Shown piece after piece: positions 1 to 7,510 of a stretch of 11,787 bases of DNA. Below the pieces are notes generated by a model. The model made no database searches. It was not told the DNA's origin and saw only the letters and a program-made list of their open reading frames with translations. Position numbers and translations under genes: made by a program. How positions within the stretch are numbered: position 1 is the stretch's first letter; each line of letters starts with the position of its first letter. Source of the DNA: Propionibacteriaceae bacterium (GTDB lineage: Bacteria; Actinomycetota; Actinomycetes; Propionibacteriales; Propionibacteriaceae); NCBI GenBank assembly GCA_021323255.1, contig JAJTCL010000185.1:1-11787 (forward strand), in the 5' to 3' direction.

Positions 1-3000
1 TCCTCACCCTGCGGATCGAAATCCTGTGCCCCAGCGATGGTCAGCTTCTTCGGCTGAGCCGGCGAGCGCTCCGAGGTGCCTGATTGATCGTTCGTTTCCG
101 GTGTGGCGGACAGTCGCCGATCCAGAATGATCGCGGAGATGATTCCCGCCGCGATCAGCAACACCGCCAGCACCAGCAGCAAGCCGATCCAGCGCCTCTT
201 GCGCTCCTGTGTCGTGGGGGGTGGAGCCGCGGTCCTGGCTCGGGTTGGGCGGGTGGTCGTGGCAGGTCCCGACGGAGGCCTGCCAGCCGAGACGCGGGTG
301 TGTTGAGTGGTTGGCGGGGCACTGGCTGCCGGGATGGTGCGGGTCCGGATGGCTTCTTGTCGCGTAGTCGTCTGGTCCAGGAGCGAAGAGACGGGCTGCG
401 CTGTTGCTTCGGGATCGGCTGCTTGCGAGCTGCCGGTCACGGTAGGGATCGGCTGACGTAGCCGTCGCTCCAGGTCGGATGCCGCATCAGCGCTGCCCAG
501 CACCTTGGTCAACGCCGTTACGATGCCTCCGGCGGTGGTGATGGCGGGTGCGTGATGCCGGGGCGGGTCGCCGAGAATCTGGTCGCAGACATTGTCCAGC
601 GCCGGTGATACTCCGGCCCGCACCTGCCGCGGCGTCATCCAGCGATGTCCCATTGACGGCGCATCGGGTAGGCCGAAGGCCGGCCCGCCGGGCCATCGGC
701 ACACCAGCGACGCATAGAGCAATCGGCCTAGGTCTGTGACGTCGATCAGCTCTGCAGTGTCGGCGCCGGGCACCACATCACTGGCGATGGGCCGGAGCGC
801 GGTCTCGATCAGCAAACCTACGATCTTGATGTTCCCGGTCGGGGTGATGATCACCGTCTCAGGGCTGATCCGGCGGTGGTAGAGCCCGAGACTGTGCACT
901 CCGGCGAGCGCGTCCGCGACCTCCCGAGCGATCCAGGCGGCTTCCAGGCCGGAGAGCGGGCCATGGCTCAAGATCATCTCAAGCGACTGTCCGGTGGCGT
1001 ACTCACAAACGATGTAGGAGCCCACCGCCGGATCGCTGCTGTGCACCGCATCGAGCACCCGGAGAAAGCGAGAATCCGTGGCCACTGATGCCTTGCGGGC
1101 CGCGGTCAGCAGCTCGTCTTCCCCGGGGTCTCCTGGGGCAAGCAGGTGAACCAGTACCGATCGGGACAACACCTGGTCAAAGGCTCGCCAGGTGACGGTC
1201 GGCTGAGTTTCCCCGATCAACTCCTCGAGACGGTAGCGCGAGGCGAGTACCGTCCCGGCCGGCAGGGTCGCGGCCGGCAAGTTGTCCCCGCCTTCCTCGA
1301 CACCCTGGGCAGCTGTCGCCTGAACCATGGCTTGTGCGCCCTCCTCACCAGCTCCTTCGATGGTAGGAGACGGCGGCCTGATCACCGTTGGCGAATCGCC
1401 GGACGATCCGAAGTCGGCAATTCGATCACCGCTCGCCTCGATCACGGCCTCCTCACGGGTCTGCAACGTCTCGCGGTTCGCATCCTCACCCCGCCGCAGC
1501 AGTGTGGCCACGATCTCGCTGACCTCATGAATACCCATCAAGCGCGCTAATACCAGGAACATGCCGACCGCGACTACACCGGCAACCGCCAATCCGAGTC
1601 CTAGTGCCAGCTGGGAACCCAGCTGACCCGTAAACGCCCAGGAGATCAGCCAGGCTGCGATCGCCGCGGGAGTCACGGCCAGCAGCAACCGTACGCAATG
1701 CCGCAACAGCTCTTCGGCATCAAGATCGGGAAGCTTGCGGCGCAGTGTCGAGAAAGAGACTGGTAGGCCGATCAGGTACGCCGCCGAATAGGAGAAGGCC
1801 AGACCTGTCGCCACCAGCGCTGGATCGTCGAGCAGCAGAACAGCGGCCACGCCGAGGACGACGTTGATGCTGGCGATCAGGCATTGCAGGAAGAAGGTGG
1901 TACGGGTGTCCTCCAGCGCGTAGAAGGCGCGTAGGCAGACGTATTGCACGGTGAATGGCACCAGCCCGATCGCCAGGGCCATCAAGGCCCCGCCGACGTA
2001 GGAGGCGTCTTTGGCGCCTTGACCGAAGCCGAAGACCAGGTGTGCCAGTGGCAGCCCCAATACCAAGAAGGCGACCGAGGCCGGCAGCAGCGCGGTCACC
2101 GCCAGCCGGATGGCCCGCATGGTTTCCGCGGCGACGCCCGGCCGGTCCCCGGCAGCGGCGAGCCTGGAAGCAGTCGGCAACATGGCGGTTGCCAACGAGA
2201 CCGTGATCAATGAGTGGGGCAGGATCCACACCGCCCAAGCATTGGAGTACGCGGTGAGCCCGGCGCCCTGGCCGCCAACAGTGGCGCCGCTGGCAAGCTT
2301 GCTCACCACGACCAGTGCAGCTTGCGTCACCAGAACGAAGCCGAGCGTCCACTTGGCCAGCCGAAAGGTCTTGCCTAGCCCGGTGTTCTTGAAGTCGAAG
2401 CGGGGACGGAAATGATAGCCGCTGGCCCGCAGGAAGGGAATCAGTACCGCGGCCTGCGCCGCGATACCCAGCGTGGAGCCCAGGCCGAGCAACAGCTCCT
2501 GGCCTGCTGTGAACGGTGCACCTGTGCTGGTGCGTTCGAAGACCATCACGTACAGCAGCAGCACCATGATCGAGACCACGTTGTTGGCGATCGGAGCCCA
2601 CATCATGGGCCCGAACCTGTCGCGCGCGTTGAGCACCTGCCCGGCCATCACGTGAACGCCGTAGAAGAAGACCTGCGGCATGCAGTAGTAGGCCAACATG
2701 ATCATCGACTGGTACTGCGCAGAAAGCTCCGGGGATTTCCAGCCACCGGCCGAGTAGAGCCAGACGATCGCCGGCACAGCGAATGTCAGCAGCAGTGTGA
2801 TCAATCCGAGAGCAATCAGTCCTGCAGTCATGATGCGGTTGGTGTACGCCTCGCCGCGGTCGGCGTCGCCCCGGATCGCGCGCACGATCTGCGGCACCAA
2901 GACGGTGTTCAGTACGCCTCCGGCGAGCAAGATGTACATGCTGTTCGGCACGGTCGTGGCGATGGTGAACATCTCTGCCTGCCGGGTGCCGTTACCGAAC

Positions 3001-3218
3001 AGGTAGACCAGCAACATCAGCCGGAAGAACCCGAGCACCCGAGAGGTTGCGGTCCCCGCCGCCATCAGCGCGCTCGCCGAAACCAGCCGGCGAGTGTGGC
3101 GCCGCTCCTCCGTCGACGGCTCGTCACTGTCTCTATTGATCCCGGCGGGGACGGCACCCCCGCGCCCCCCCGGGCCCGGACCGCCCGGGCCGACCTTCGG
3201 TGTCGAAGGGTCAGGCAT
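1..3218 (-). CDS. murJ: Lipid II flippase MurJ fused to a pseudokinase domain (3' end outside window)
   Basis: MurJ (MviN) moves lipid II across the cytoplasmic membrane for peptidoglycan synthesis. Reading from the ATG at 3218, 1072 codons are visible. There is a Pro/Gly-rich cytoplasmic tail (about residues 1-43), then a polytopic flippase domain to about residue 555. It begins with SRVLGFFR, whose R60 and R66 fit the conserved cavity arginines, and contains the PN and GG...LVP motifs. After a linker comes a protein-kinase-like fold (about 655-890, starting ASRYRLEELIG). Further on are a Thr/Pro-rich linker, a single membrane helix (about 1005-1033) and the start of an extracytoplasmic domain (LTIAGAQDFDPQGE). 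The kinase is degenerate: no glycine loop, no VAIK lysine, HRR instead of HRD near 780, and VGL where DFG is expected near 800. The architecture matches mycobacterial MviN (Rv3910), whose pseudokinase binds the FHA protein FhaA once phosphorylated. The start overlaps the upstream gene's stop by 8 bp, so translation is probably coupled. The remaining extracellular domain is beyond position 1. Confidence 0.93.
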   Translation of the reverse strand, partial: MPDPSTPKVGPGGPGPGGRGGAVPAGINRDSDEPSTEERRHTRRLVSASALMAAGTATSRVLGFFRLMLLVYLFGNGTRQAEMFTIATTVPNSMYILLAGGVLNTVLVPQIVRAIRGDADRGEAYTNRIMTAGLIALGLITLLLTFAVPAIVWLYSAGGWKSPELSAQYQSMIMLAYYCMPQVFFYGVHVMAGQVLNARDRFGPMMWAPIANNVVSIMVLLLYVMVFERTSTGAPFTAGQELLLGLGSTLGIAAQAAVLIPFLRASGYHFRPRFDFKNTGLGKTFRLAKWTLGFVLVTQAALVVVSKLASGATVGGQGAGLTAYSNAWAVWILPHSLITVSLATAMLPTASRLAAAGDRPGVAAETMRAIRLAVTALLPASVAFLVLGLPLAHLVFGFGQGAKDASYVGGALMALAIGLVPFTVQYVCLRAFYALEDTRTTFFLQCLIASINVVLGVAAVLLLDDPALVATGLAFSYSAAYLIGLPVSFSTLRRKLPDLDAEELLRHCVRLLLAVTPAAIAAWLISWAFTGQLGSQLALGLGLAVAGVVAVGMFLVLARLMGIHEVSEIVATLLRRGEDANRETLQTREEAVIEASGDRIADFGSSGDSPTVIRPPSPTIEGAGEEGAQAMVQATAAQGVEEGGDNLPAATLPAGTVLASRYRLEELIGETQPTVTWRAFDQVLSRSVLVHLLAPGDPGEDELLTAARKASVATDSRFLRVLDAVHSSDPAVGSYIVCEYATGQSLEMILSHGPLSGLEAAWIAREVADALAGVHSLGLYHRRISPETVIITPTGNIKIVGLLIETALRPIASDVVPGADTAELIDVTDLGRLLYASLVCRWPGGPAFGLPDAPSMGHRWMTPRQVRAGVSPALDNVCDQILGDPPRHHAPAITTAGGIVTALTKVLGSADAASDLERRLRQPIPTVTGSSQAADPEATAQPVSSLLDQTTTRQEAIRTRTIPAASAPPTTQHTRVSAGRPPSGPATTTRPTRARTAAPPPTTQERKRRWIGLLLVLAVLLIAAGIISAIILDRRLSATPETNDQSGTSERSPAQPKKLTIAGAQDFDPQGE

Positions 3219-5370
3219 CGAGTCTTGATGCCGGCGCGGAGCTCAGCACGGGGAGCTGATCCGGAGCTGGCTCAGCAGCTGCTGCCGGCTCGCCGCTGCC
3301 GGCCTTGGCGCGTTCCTTGGCCACTTGACGAATGCGCAGGAATGTGGTGCCCACAAGAACGATGCCGGCGGCAATGGCGATGGCCCATCCCGTCGTACCG
3401 TTCTGAGTCACCTGCACTTCGATATCGAACGGGCGTCCGATCGGCCGACCAGACTCAGTCGTCAATTGCGCGGTCACCGGCACCACGCCATTGGCCTTGG
3501 CGGTGACCTCGGCATTCCCGGTAAAGCTGTCCTCCGCCCGGATCTGCGGAACCTTGATGGTTTTGATGCTGAGCCGTTGCCGGTTCTCGGAGGTGAAGAC
3601 CAGCCGTACCTTGACAGCCCCAGCCTCCGGCCCTGATCCATCGGCTACCAGGGTGTTCCGGATCGTGATCGGGAACTCGACGCCCTCCCGTGCCACGGTC
3701 TGCACTCGCGGGCTGCTGCGGATCTGAATCTTGTCCAGCAAGATCTCATTGAGTGCTGCCTGCTGTGGACCGAGGAAAGCCCGGCGTGCCGTGTCACGCT
3801 TACGCCACCTGAGGCTAGCCGCCTGGGCGACCGCGGCACTACCCTCGACTCGCACATTCGTGGCATCAACCAACAGGTCGGCGTAGGTGTCGTAGCTCCA
3901 GTCGAACTTCTTGAGGGACCCGAGTTGGCCCTTGCTGAGCTCGGCCTCCTGGGCCGCCGAACTGTAGTGGTATTTCTCCTCCCAGGCCGCAGGTACGGAT
4001 TTGAGCAGCTCACCCACCGTGCGCTGTTCCAGCCAGGGCGCCTCGAGGGGAGTCGCGCCGGCGGCCTGCGCGGCGGTGGTGATGATCCGAACCTTTCCGC
4101 GCCTCAGGTCGTCTCGCTCGGTGACCGCCTCAACCCAGCTTTCGGCAAGCAGTCGCTGACGCAGATGGATAGGGGTGTCGTGCGGATCCGGCCCGGGTCC
4201 GCCTTTATTGGCAGCGGCAGCGAATCTGATGATCGGTACCTGATCGGGCCCGGCGAGCAGCGGGGCGGGGCCCTTGGCCGAGGTGTCGGCAAGCAGGATC
4301 GCCTTCGGGTGCAGTGCGGCAGCTGCCTTGGCAATCGCTGCATCAGCAGCGCCGCCGGCAGGCAAGACCAGAAGCGGCAGCGATCGGGTGGATTCCACCA
4401 GGTTGCCGGCATGAGCCGCATCGCTGAGCACACTCTCCTGGCCATCGTGGACCAGGGCAGCAACATCAGGTGAGCCGTACAGCAGTCGATAGCCGTCGTG
4501 GGAGGACTGCAGTCGCTGGAAGCCCTCCAGCCATCTGCTGGCATCGGTTTGGCCAGTGCCCGCAGACGTCGTGCCCTCGGAGTCCAGCACCTGATAGCCG
4601 CCCGCCATGGTTTGGAGTTCCCGGATCAGCGCGGGATCCACTGCGAAGCTGGTTTCGGGGGTTTCGGCAGCCTTCAGCAGCGCCGTCAACCGACCGTTCT
4701 GGCCCACTTCAGCTGCCAGATGATCATCGGACAACACGCCCTTCCGCACCAGTGACGGACGGGTGTTGAGGACGACGAGCGACGTCATGGTCAGGGAGCT
4801 GCTGGGATTGGCCGCCAGTACTGGCACGAAGGTCCGGGCGCGACCCACGGCTACGTTATTGCCCCGCTGCAAGACGTGAACGCCCATCAGATACACGCCG
4901 TCGGTGGGGGAGAGCTCGAGATCGGAGACCTTGACGCGCAGATTGAACGGGACGGAAGCATTTGGCTCCAGGAAGGGCTTTTCAGCAGTGAACAAGTCCT
5001 GGAAGGTGCCGGTGTGTCGAGCACCGAGTGGGTCGTTGGACTCAGATGCCAGCGCCTCTTCTAAACCCGCCCGGCCGCTGATGGGCGCCTGGTGTCGCCA
5101 GAAGAGCGCCTCCAACCGGTAAAGCCGCTCTTCGGTGATGTTGGTGACCTGGCCGGTTACGGTGATCTCGTCATCGTGAGTGGGCAACTCCGGGGTCAGC
5201 GACGTCAAGGTGATCGCGACGGAGGCAACAGGCTCGGCGGCAGCGGCCGGCGACGGCATCAGCACCAAGCCCATGTGTGGGCCCAATAATGAGCCTAAAA
5301 ATAAGCAGAGCCCCGAAACCGCGACTACTCGCAGTGCGCGGGCCGTACGCGCCGCGCACCACCTCCTCAC
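3211..5370 (-). CDS. DUF6049-family secreted, C-terminally anchored protein
   Basis: A 719-residue protein of unknown biochemical function that resembles the actinobacterial DUF6049 family (Rv3909 occupies the same place upstream of mviN in M. tuberculosis). The N-terminus is a signal peptide: a basic MRRWCAARTARALR stretch, a hydrophobic core, and an Ala-rich segment ending PAAAAEP near residue 46. The mature part starts with a predicted beta-rich, Ig-like stretch (SVAITLTSLTPELPTHDDEITVTGQV). A second Ig-like region lies near residues 560-650. One C-terminal membrane helix (about 661-679) is followed by a short basic and Ala/Pro-rich cytoplasmic tail, so most of the protein should sit outside the membrane. 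The start codon is GTG at 5370. No good Shine-Dalgarno is correctly spaced, but a TAAGAT hexamer sits 6 nt upstream. It is the first gene of an operon with murJ, which suggests an envelope role coupled to lipid II export; that role is inferred from context. Confidence 0.88.
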   Translation of the reverse strand: MRRWCAARTARALRVVAVSGLCLFLGSLLGPHMGLVLMPSPAAAAEPVASVAITLTSLTPELPTHDDEITVTGQVTNITEERLYRLEALFWRHQAPISGRAGLEEALASESNDPLGARHTGTFQDLFTAEKPFLEPNASVPFNLRVKVSDLELSPTDGVYLMGVHVLQRGNNVAVGRARTFVPVLAANPSSSLTMTSLVVLNTRPSLVRKGVLSDDHLAAEVGQNGRLTALLKAAETPETSFAVDPALIRELQTMAGGYQVLDSEGTTSAGTGQTDASRWLEGFQRLQSSHDGYRLLYGSPDVAALVHDGQESVLSDAAHAGNLVESTRSLPLLVLPAGGAADAAIAKAAAALHPKAILLADTSAKGPAPLLAGPDQVPIIRFAAAANKGGPGPDPHDTPIHLRQRLLAESWVEAVTERDDLRRGKVRIITTAAQAAGATPLEAPWLEQRTVGELLKSVPAAWEEKYHYSSAAQEAELSKGQLGSLKKFDWSYDTYADLLVDATNVRVEGSAAVAQAASLRWRKRDTARRAFLGPQQAALNEILLDKIQIRSSPRVQTVAREGVEFPITIRNTLVADGSGPEAGAVKVRLVFTSENRQRLSIKTIKVPQIRAEDSFTGNAEVTAKANGVVPVTAQLTTESGRPIGRPFDIEVQVTQNGTTGWAIAIAAGIVLVGTTFLRIRQVAKERAKAGSGEPAAAAEPAPDQLPVLSSAPASRLDA

Positions 5371-5376
5371 CTAGTC

Positions 5377-5382
5377 ATCTTA
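5377..5382 (-). promoter_or_regulatory. Candidate -10 element of the DUF6049-murJ operon
   Basis: On the minus strand TAAGAT ends 6 nt before the GTG start at 5370. This spacing would place transcription initiation at or next to the start codon, giving a leaderless mRNA, which is common in Actinomycetota. No -35 resembling TTGACA is present at 16-18 bp. An alternative reading is that the GGGGG at 5386-5390 acts as a distant ribosome-binding site. The first bases of the repeat lie just upstream, so the promoter borders it. Confidence 0.4.
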
Positions 5383-5397
5383 ATTCCCCCTTTGTGT

Positions 5398-5620
5398 GGG
5401 GCGTTTGCGCATCGCGCTTGGAATCCGCCTACTTCGTCGTCGCTCGCAGACCAAAAGCGTGTCTGCTCACTCGAAGTGCATTGCTCGCTCCGCTCGCTGA
5501 GGCTGGCGCTCGTTAGCCGCTGCCTTCCTCACTCGCTCGCAGGCTCGCTCGCTCGTCCAGGACAGCGGCGCGCCAGCCTGGCTCAGCACGGCGGTGCGCG
5601 ATTGCCGACGCTCACGCCCC
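5398..5620 (+). repeat. Repeat copy A (interrupted by a ~110-nt hairpin insert)
   Basis: The left part (5398-5468) matches copy B with two mismatches in 71 nt. The right part (5583-5620) is identical to copy B over 38 nt. The 114 nt between them replace an 8-nt spacer in copy B, so copy A carries an insertion of roughly 106 nt that copies B and C lack. The ends are imperfect inverted repeats: the left begins GGGGCGT...ATCGCGC, and the right end on the other strand reads GGGGCGT...CAATCGCGC. No coding capacity is evident. Confidence 0.85.
5500..5579 (+). repeat. Long imperfect hairpin inside copy A
   Basis: AGGCTGGCGC (5500-5509) is perfectly complementary to GCGCCAGCCT (5570-5579). Just inside, GCCGCTG (5516-5522) pairs with CAGCGGC (5563-5569), with a 6-nt bulge on the left strand. 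TCCT/AGGA can extend the stem further. The loop is rich in CTCGCTCGC-type repeats. This palindrome coincides with the insertion that distinguishes copy A from the other copies. Confidence 0.7.
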
Positions 5621-5635
5621 CTGTGTGTGGGGCGT
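5614..5635. repeat. Hairpin at the junction of copies A and B
   Basis: ACGCCCC (5614-5620) and GGGGCGT (5629-5635) form a perfect 7-bp inverted repeat around an 8-nt loop of alternating TG. It arises because the right end of copy A and the left end of copy B are complementary. There is no T-run after it, so it is a weak terminator candidate. Confidence 0.6.
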
Positions 5636-5745
5636 TTGCGCATCGCGCTTGGCATCCGCCTACTTCGTCGTCGCTCGCAGACCAAAAGCGCGTCTGCTCG
5701 CTCCTCCTCAGCACGGCGGTGCGCGATTGCCGACGCTCACGCCCC
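5629..5745 (+). repeat. Repeat copy B (117 bp, complete)
   Basis: This is the cleanest copy: uninterrupted, starting GGGGCGTTTGCGCATCGCGC and ending in the imperfect inverse of that end. It matches copy A (same orientation) almost exactly and copy C (opposite orientation, 8140-8253) at about 88% by hand alignment (13 substitutions and one 1-nt gap). Small size, lack of a gene and terminal inverted repeats make it MITE-like or REP-like. No clear target-site duplication is visible. It ends 36 bp upstream of the presumed pcnA -10 element. Confidence 0.85.
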
Positions 5746-5781
5746 GAGGCATTCCACGCGCGATGCGAGCGCCCCCAGGAA

Positions 5782-5787
5782 TACAAT
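5782..5787 (+). promoter_or_regulatory. Candidate -10 element of pcnA
   Basis: TACAAT lies 8 nt before the GTG start at 5796, so transcription would begin at or within a base or two of the start codon. No -35-like hexamer is evident at the right distance. With no well-spaced Shine-Dalgarno either, a leaderless transcript is the simplest reading. This mirrors the arrangement of the divergent operon. Confidence 0.45.
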
Positions 5788-5795
5788 CGCTCAGC

Positions 5796-7190
5796 GTGTC
5801 TACTTTCCAGCTGAGCTCAGTGCAGGCCGCGGCAGTGGCCGAGCTGCTGAGAATCGCGCCAGTCGCTGATCGGCTGGGCGAGCTGTTCAGCAATGCCGGA
5901 CACGAGCTTTATCTGGTCGGCGGCAGCGTACGCGATGCGTTGTTGGGCAGGCTGGGACACGATCTGGACTTTGCGACTTCGGCGCGTCCCGACGAGGTCG
6001 AAAAGCTGGCCGGCGAAGCGAGCTGGATCATCGAGGTCACCACCTACCGGTCCGATGTGTACGCCGGGCATAGCCGGAAGCCGGAGGTCGCCTTCGGCGA
6101 CACTTTGGACGGTGATCTTCATCGCCGCGATTTCACCATCAACGCCATGGCGGTATCGATACCGGACAAGAGATTCGCCGACCCCTACGGGGGGTTGAGC
6201 GATCTGGCTCATCGGGTGATCCGGACTCCCGCAACACCGGAGAGCTCCTTCAATGATGATCCGCTGAGGATGATGCGCGCGGCACGCTTCGTCGCTCAGC
6301 TGGGGTTCCGACCCGCGCCGGAAGTGGTGACGGCCGTGAAAGGCATGGCCGACCGCATTTCAATCATCTCGGCCGAGCGGATTCGCGACGAGTTGAGCAA
6401 GCTGCTGCTGACCGACCGGCCGCGGGCTGGCATCGACCTGCTGGTGTCGACGGGCCTGGCGACCAAAGTGCTGCCTGAACTGCCCGCGCTGCGGCTGGAG
6501 CGGGATGAGCACCACCGCCACAAGGATGTCTATCAGCACAGCCTCACAGTGCTGGAACAAGCGATTGACCTGGAAGATCGGCTGCCGCAGCGGCCTGATC
6601 TGATCATCCGACTGGCGGCATTGCTCCATGACATCGGCAAGCCCGCAACCCGGCGGTTCGAGCCCGGCGGGAAGGTCTCCTTCCACCACCACGACGTCGT
6701 CGGCGCGAAGCTCGTTCGGAAGCGGTTGGCGGCGCTGCGGTTCAGCGGCGAGGAGATCAAGGCGGTTTCTGACTTGGTGGCATTGCATCTACGCTTCCAC
6801 GGCTACAGCGGTGAGGAGGGTCGGGAGGGGGTGTGGACCGATTCGGCGGTTCGCCGCTACGTCCGAGACGCCGCCGATCAGTTGGCTCGGCTGCACGTGT
6901 TGACCAGAGCGGACTGCACGACTCGGGACGCGGCCAAGGCGGAACGGCTACGGGTTGCGTACGACGACCTGGAGCGAAGGATCGCAGAGCTGGCTGCGCA
7001 GGAGGAGTTGAAATCGATCCGGCCGGATCTGAACGGAAGCCAGATCATGGAGATCCTCGGCATCGGCGAGGGCCGCGACGTGGGTCGCGCATACGCGTTT
7101 CTGCTGGAGCAGCGAATGGAGCACGGTCCGCTGGGCACCGAACGCGCCCGCGAAGAGCTGCTCGCCTGGTGGGCCGATCAGCAGTCCTGA
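5796..7190 (+). CDS. pcnA: CCA tRNA nucleotidyltransferase / PcnA-family polymerase with HD domain
   Basis: A 464-residue class II nucleotidyltransferase that adds or repairs the 3'-CCA end of tRNAs in the cytoplasm. Visible motifs: LVGGSVRDALLGR (GG at 42-43) followed by the metal-binding DLD (D56, D58), RRDFTINAMA near 109-118, DPYGG, and NDDPLRMMRAARF. The C-terminal part carries an HD phosphohydrolase-like domain with RHKDVYQHSL near 240 and LLHDIGKP near 278. The length is usual for actinobacterial homologues annotated PcnA or CCA. The open frame extends upstream to 5625, but that extension translates the repeat. GTG 5796 is therefore preferred: it lies 8 nt after TACAAT, and the segment AVAELLRIAPVADRLGELF right after it looks like the family's N-terminus. 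Whether it adds CCA or poly(A) cannot be settled from motifs alone; CCA addition is the more likely role. Confidence 0.93.
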   Translation: MSTFQLSSVQAAAVAELLRIAPVADRLGELFSNAGHELYLVGGSVRDALLGRLGHDLDFATSARPDEVEKLAGEASWIIEVTTYRSDVYAGHSRKPEVAFGDTLDGDLHRRDFTINAMAVSIPDKRFADPYGGLSDLAHRVIRTPATPESSFNDDPLRMMRAARFVAQLGFRPAPEVVTAVKGMADRISIISAERIRDELSKLLLTDRPRAGIDLLVSTGLATKVLPELPALRLERDEHHRHKDVYQHSLTVLEQAIDLEDRLPQRPDLIIRLAALLHDIGKPATRRFEPGGKVSFHHHDVVGAKLVRKRLAALRFSGEEIKAVSDLVALHLRFHGYSGEEGREGVWTDSAVRRYVRDAADQLARLHVLTRADCTTRDAAKAERLRVAYDDLERRIAELAAQEELKSIRPDLNGSQIMEILGIGEGRDVGRAYAFLLEQRMEHGPLGTERAREELLAWWADQQS

Positions 7191-7445
7191 GACTCGCGGG
7201 CTTGCATCGAGCACGCTGCATCCCGGTGATCGCATGGACGCAGTTCGGACCGACAGCGGCCTCTTGAGTCCTGTGAACACAACGATCCATAGAGGAATTC
7301 GGCAATTAGGGCGCTATGACCTATAAGGGAAACGCGCTAAGATCGCGCGCCGTTTATCAGCTGCCCTACTCGGTGCACTGCCGTCAAGTCTTCGTGCTTT
7401 CGGAACTTTGCTGAGGTTATTGCCAAATTGCGGCATTAGGGACTT
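7191..7445. other. Non-coding stretch between pcnA and the lsr2 promoter
   Basis: No gene is supported here. The sequence is visibly less GC-rich than its surroundings from about 7270 on. It contains two similar motifs, ATTCGGCAATTAGGG at 7297-7311 and AATTGCGGCATTAGGG at 7426-7441, about 130 bp apart; the second touches the lsr2 promoter. I see no strong intrinsic terminator for pcnA. The AT-richer bases would suit Lsr2 binding and hence autoregulation, but that is inference. Confidence 0.5.
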
Positions 7446-7475
7446 TTGACAATTCCTGGGTATACCAGTTGTAAT
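7446..7475 (+). promoter_or_regulatory. lsr2 promoter
   Basis: A consensus -35 box TTGACA (7446-7451) is followed after 18 bp by TGTAAT (7470-7475), which matches the -10 consensus at five of six positions. Initiation would fall near 7482, giving a short leader of about 29 nt containing GGAAGCAGGA before the ATG at 7511. TGCC/GGCA with a 7-nt spacer (7421-7435) lies directly upstream and could be a regulator site. Confidence 0.6.
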
Positions 7476-7510
7476 CACGTCATCAGCACACTCGGGAAGC
7501 AGGACCTACC

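Larger units (their letters stand above)
5371..5795. other. Divergent intergenic region filled by repeats
   Basis: This stretch of about 425 bp separates the two divergent genes. I see no convincing gene in it: the open frames here are the repeat read in different phases. It holds two tandem copies of a ~117-bp repeat (one enlarged by a hairpin-forming insertion) and the two presumed promoters at its ends. The NUDIX hydrolase gene found at this position in mycobacteria is not present. Confidence 0.85.

Noticed and set aside
1720..2601. A 293-codon minus-strand open frame
   Set aside because: It lies within murJ in another phase and encodes low-complexity Arg/Gly/His-rich sequence, while the murJ frame gives a clear flippase across the same bases.
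2412..3506. A 364-codon plus-strand open frame
   Set aside because: It is antisense to murJ and the DUF6049 gene and has no recognisable domain. Long antisense frames are expected in GC-rich coding DNA.
5398..5745. CRISPR array or tandem-repeat array
   Set aside because: There are only two adjacent copies of a long unit, no regularly spaced short repeats and no cas genes. The third copy is 2.4 kb away and inverted.
5625..5795. N-terminal extension of the CCA nucleotidyltransferase
   Set aside because: The frame is open, but these codons translate repeat copy B, which also occurs elsewhere outside genes. Homologue-like sequence begins only after GTG 5796.
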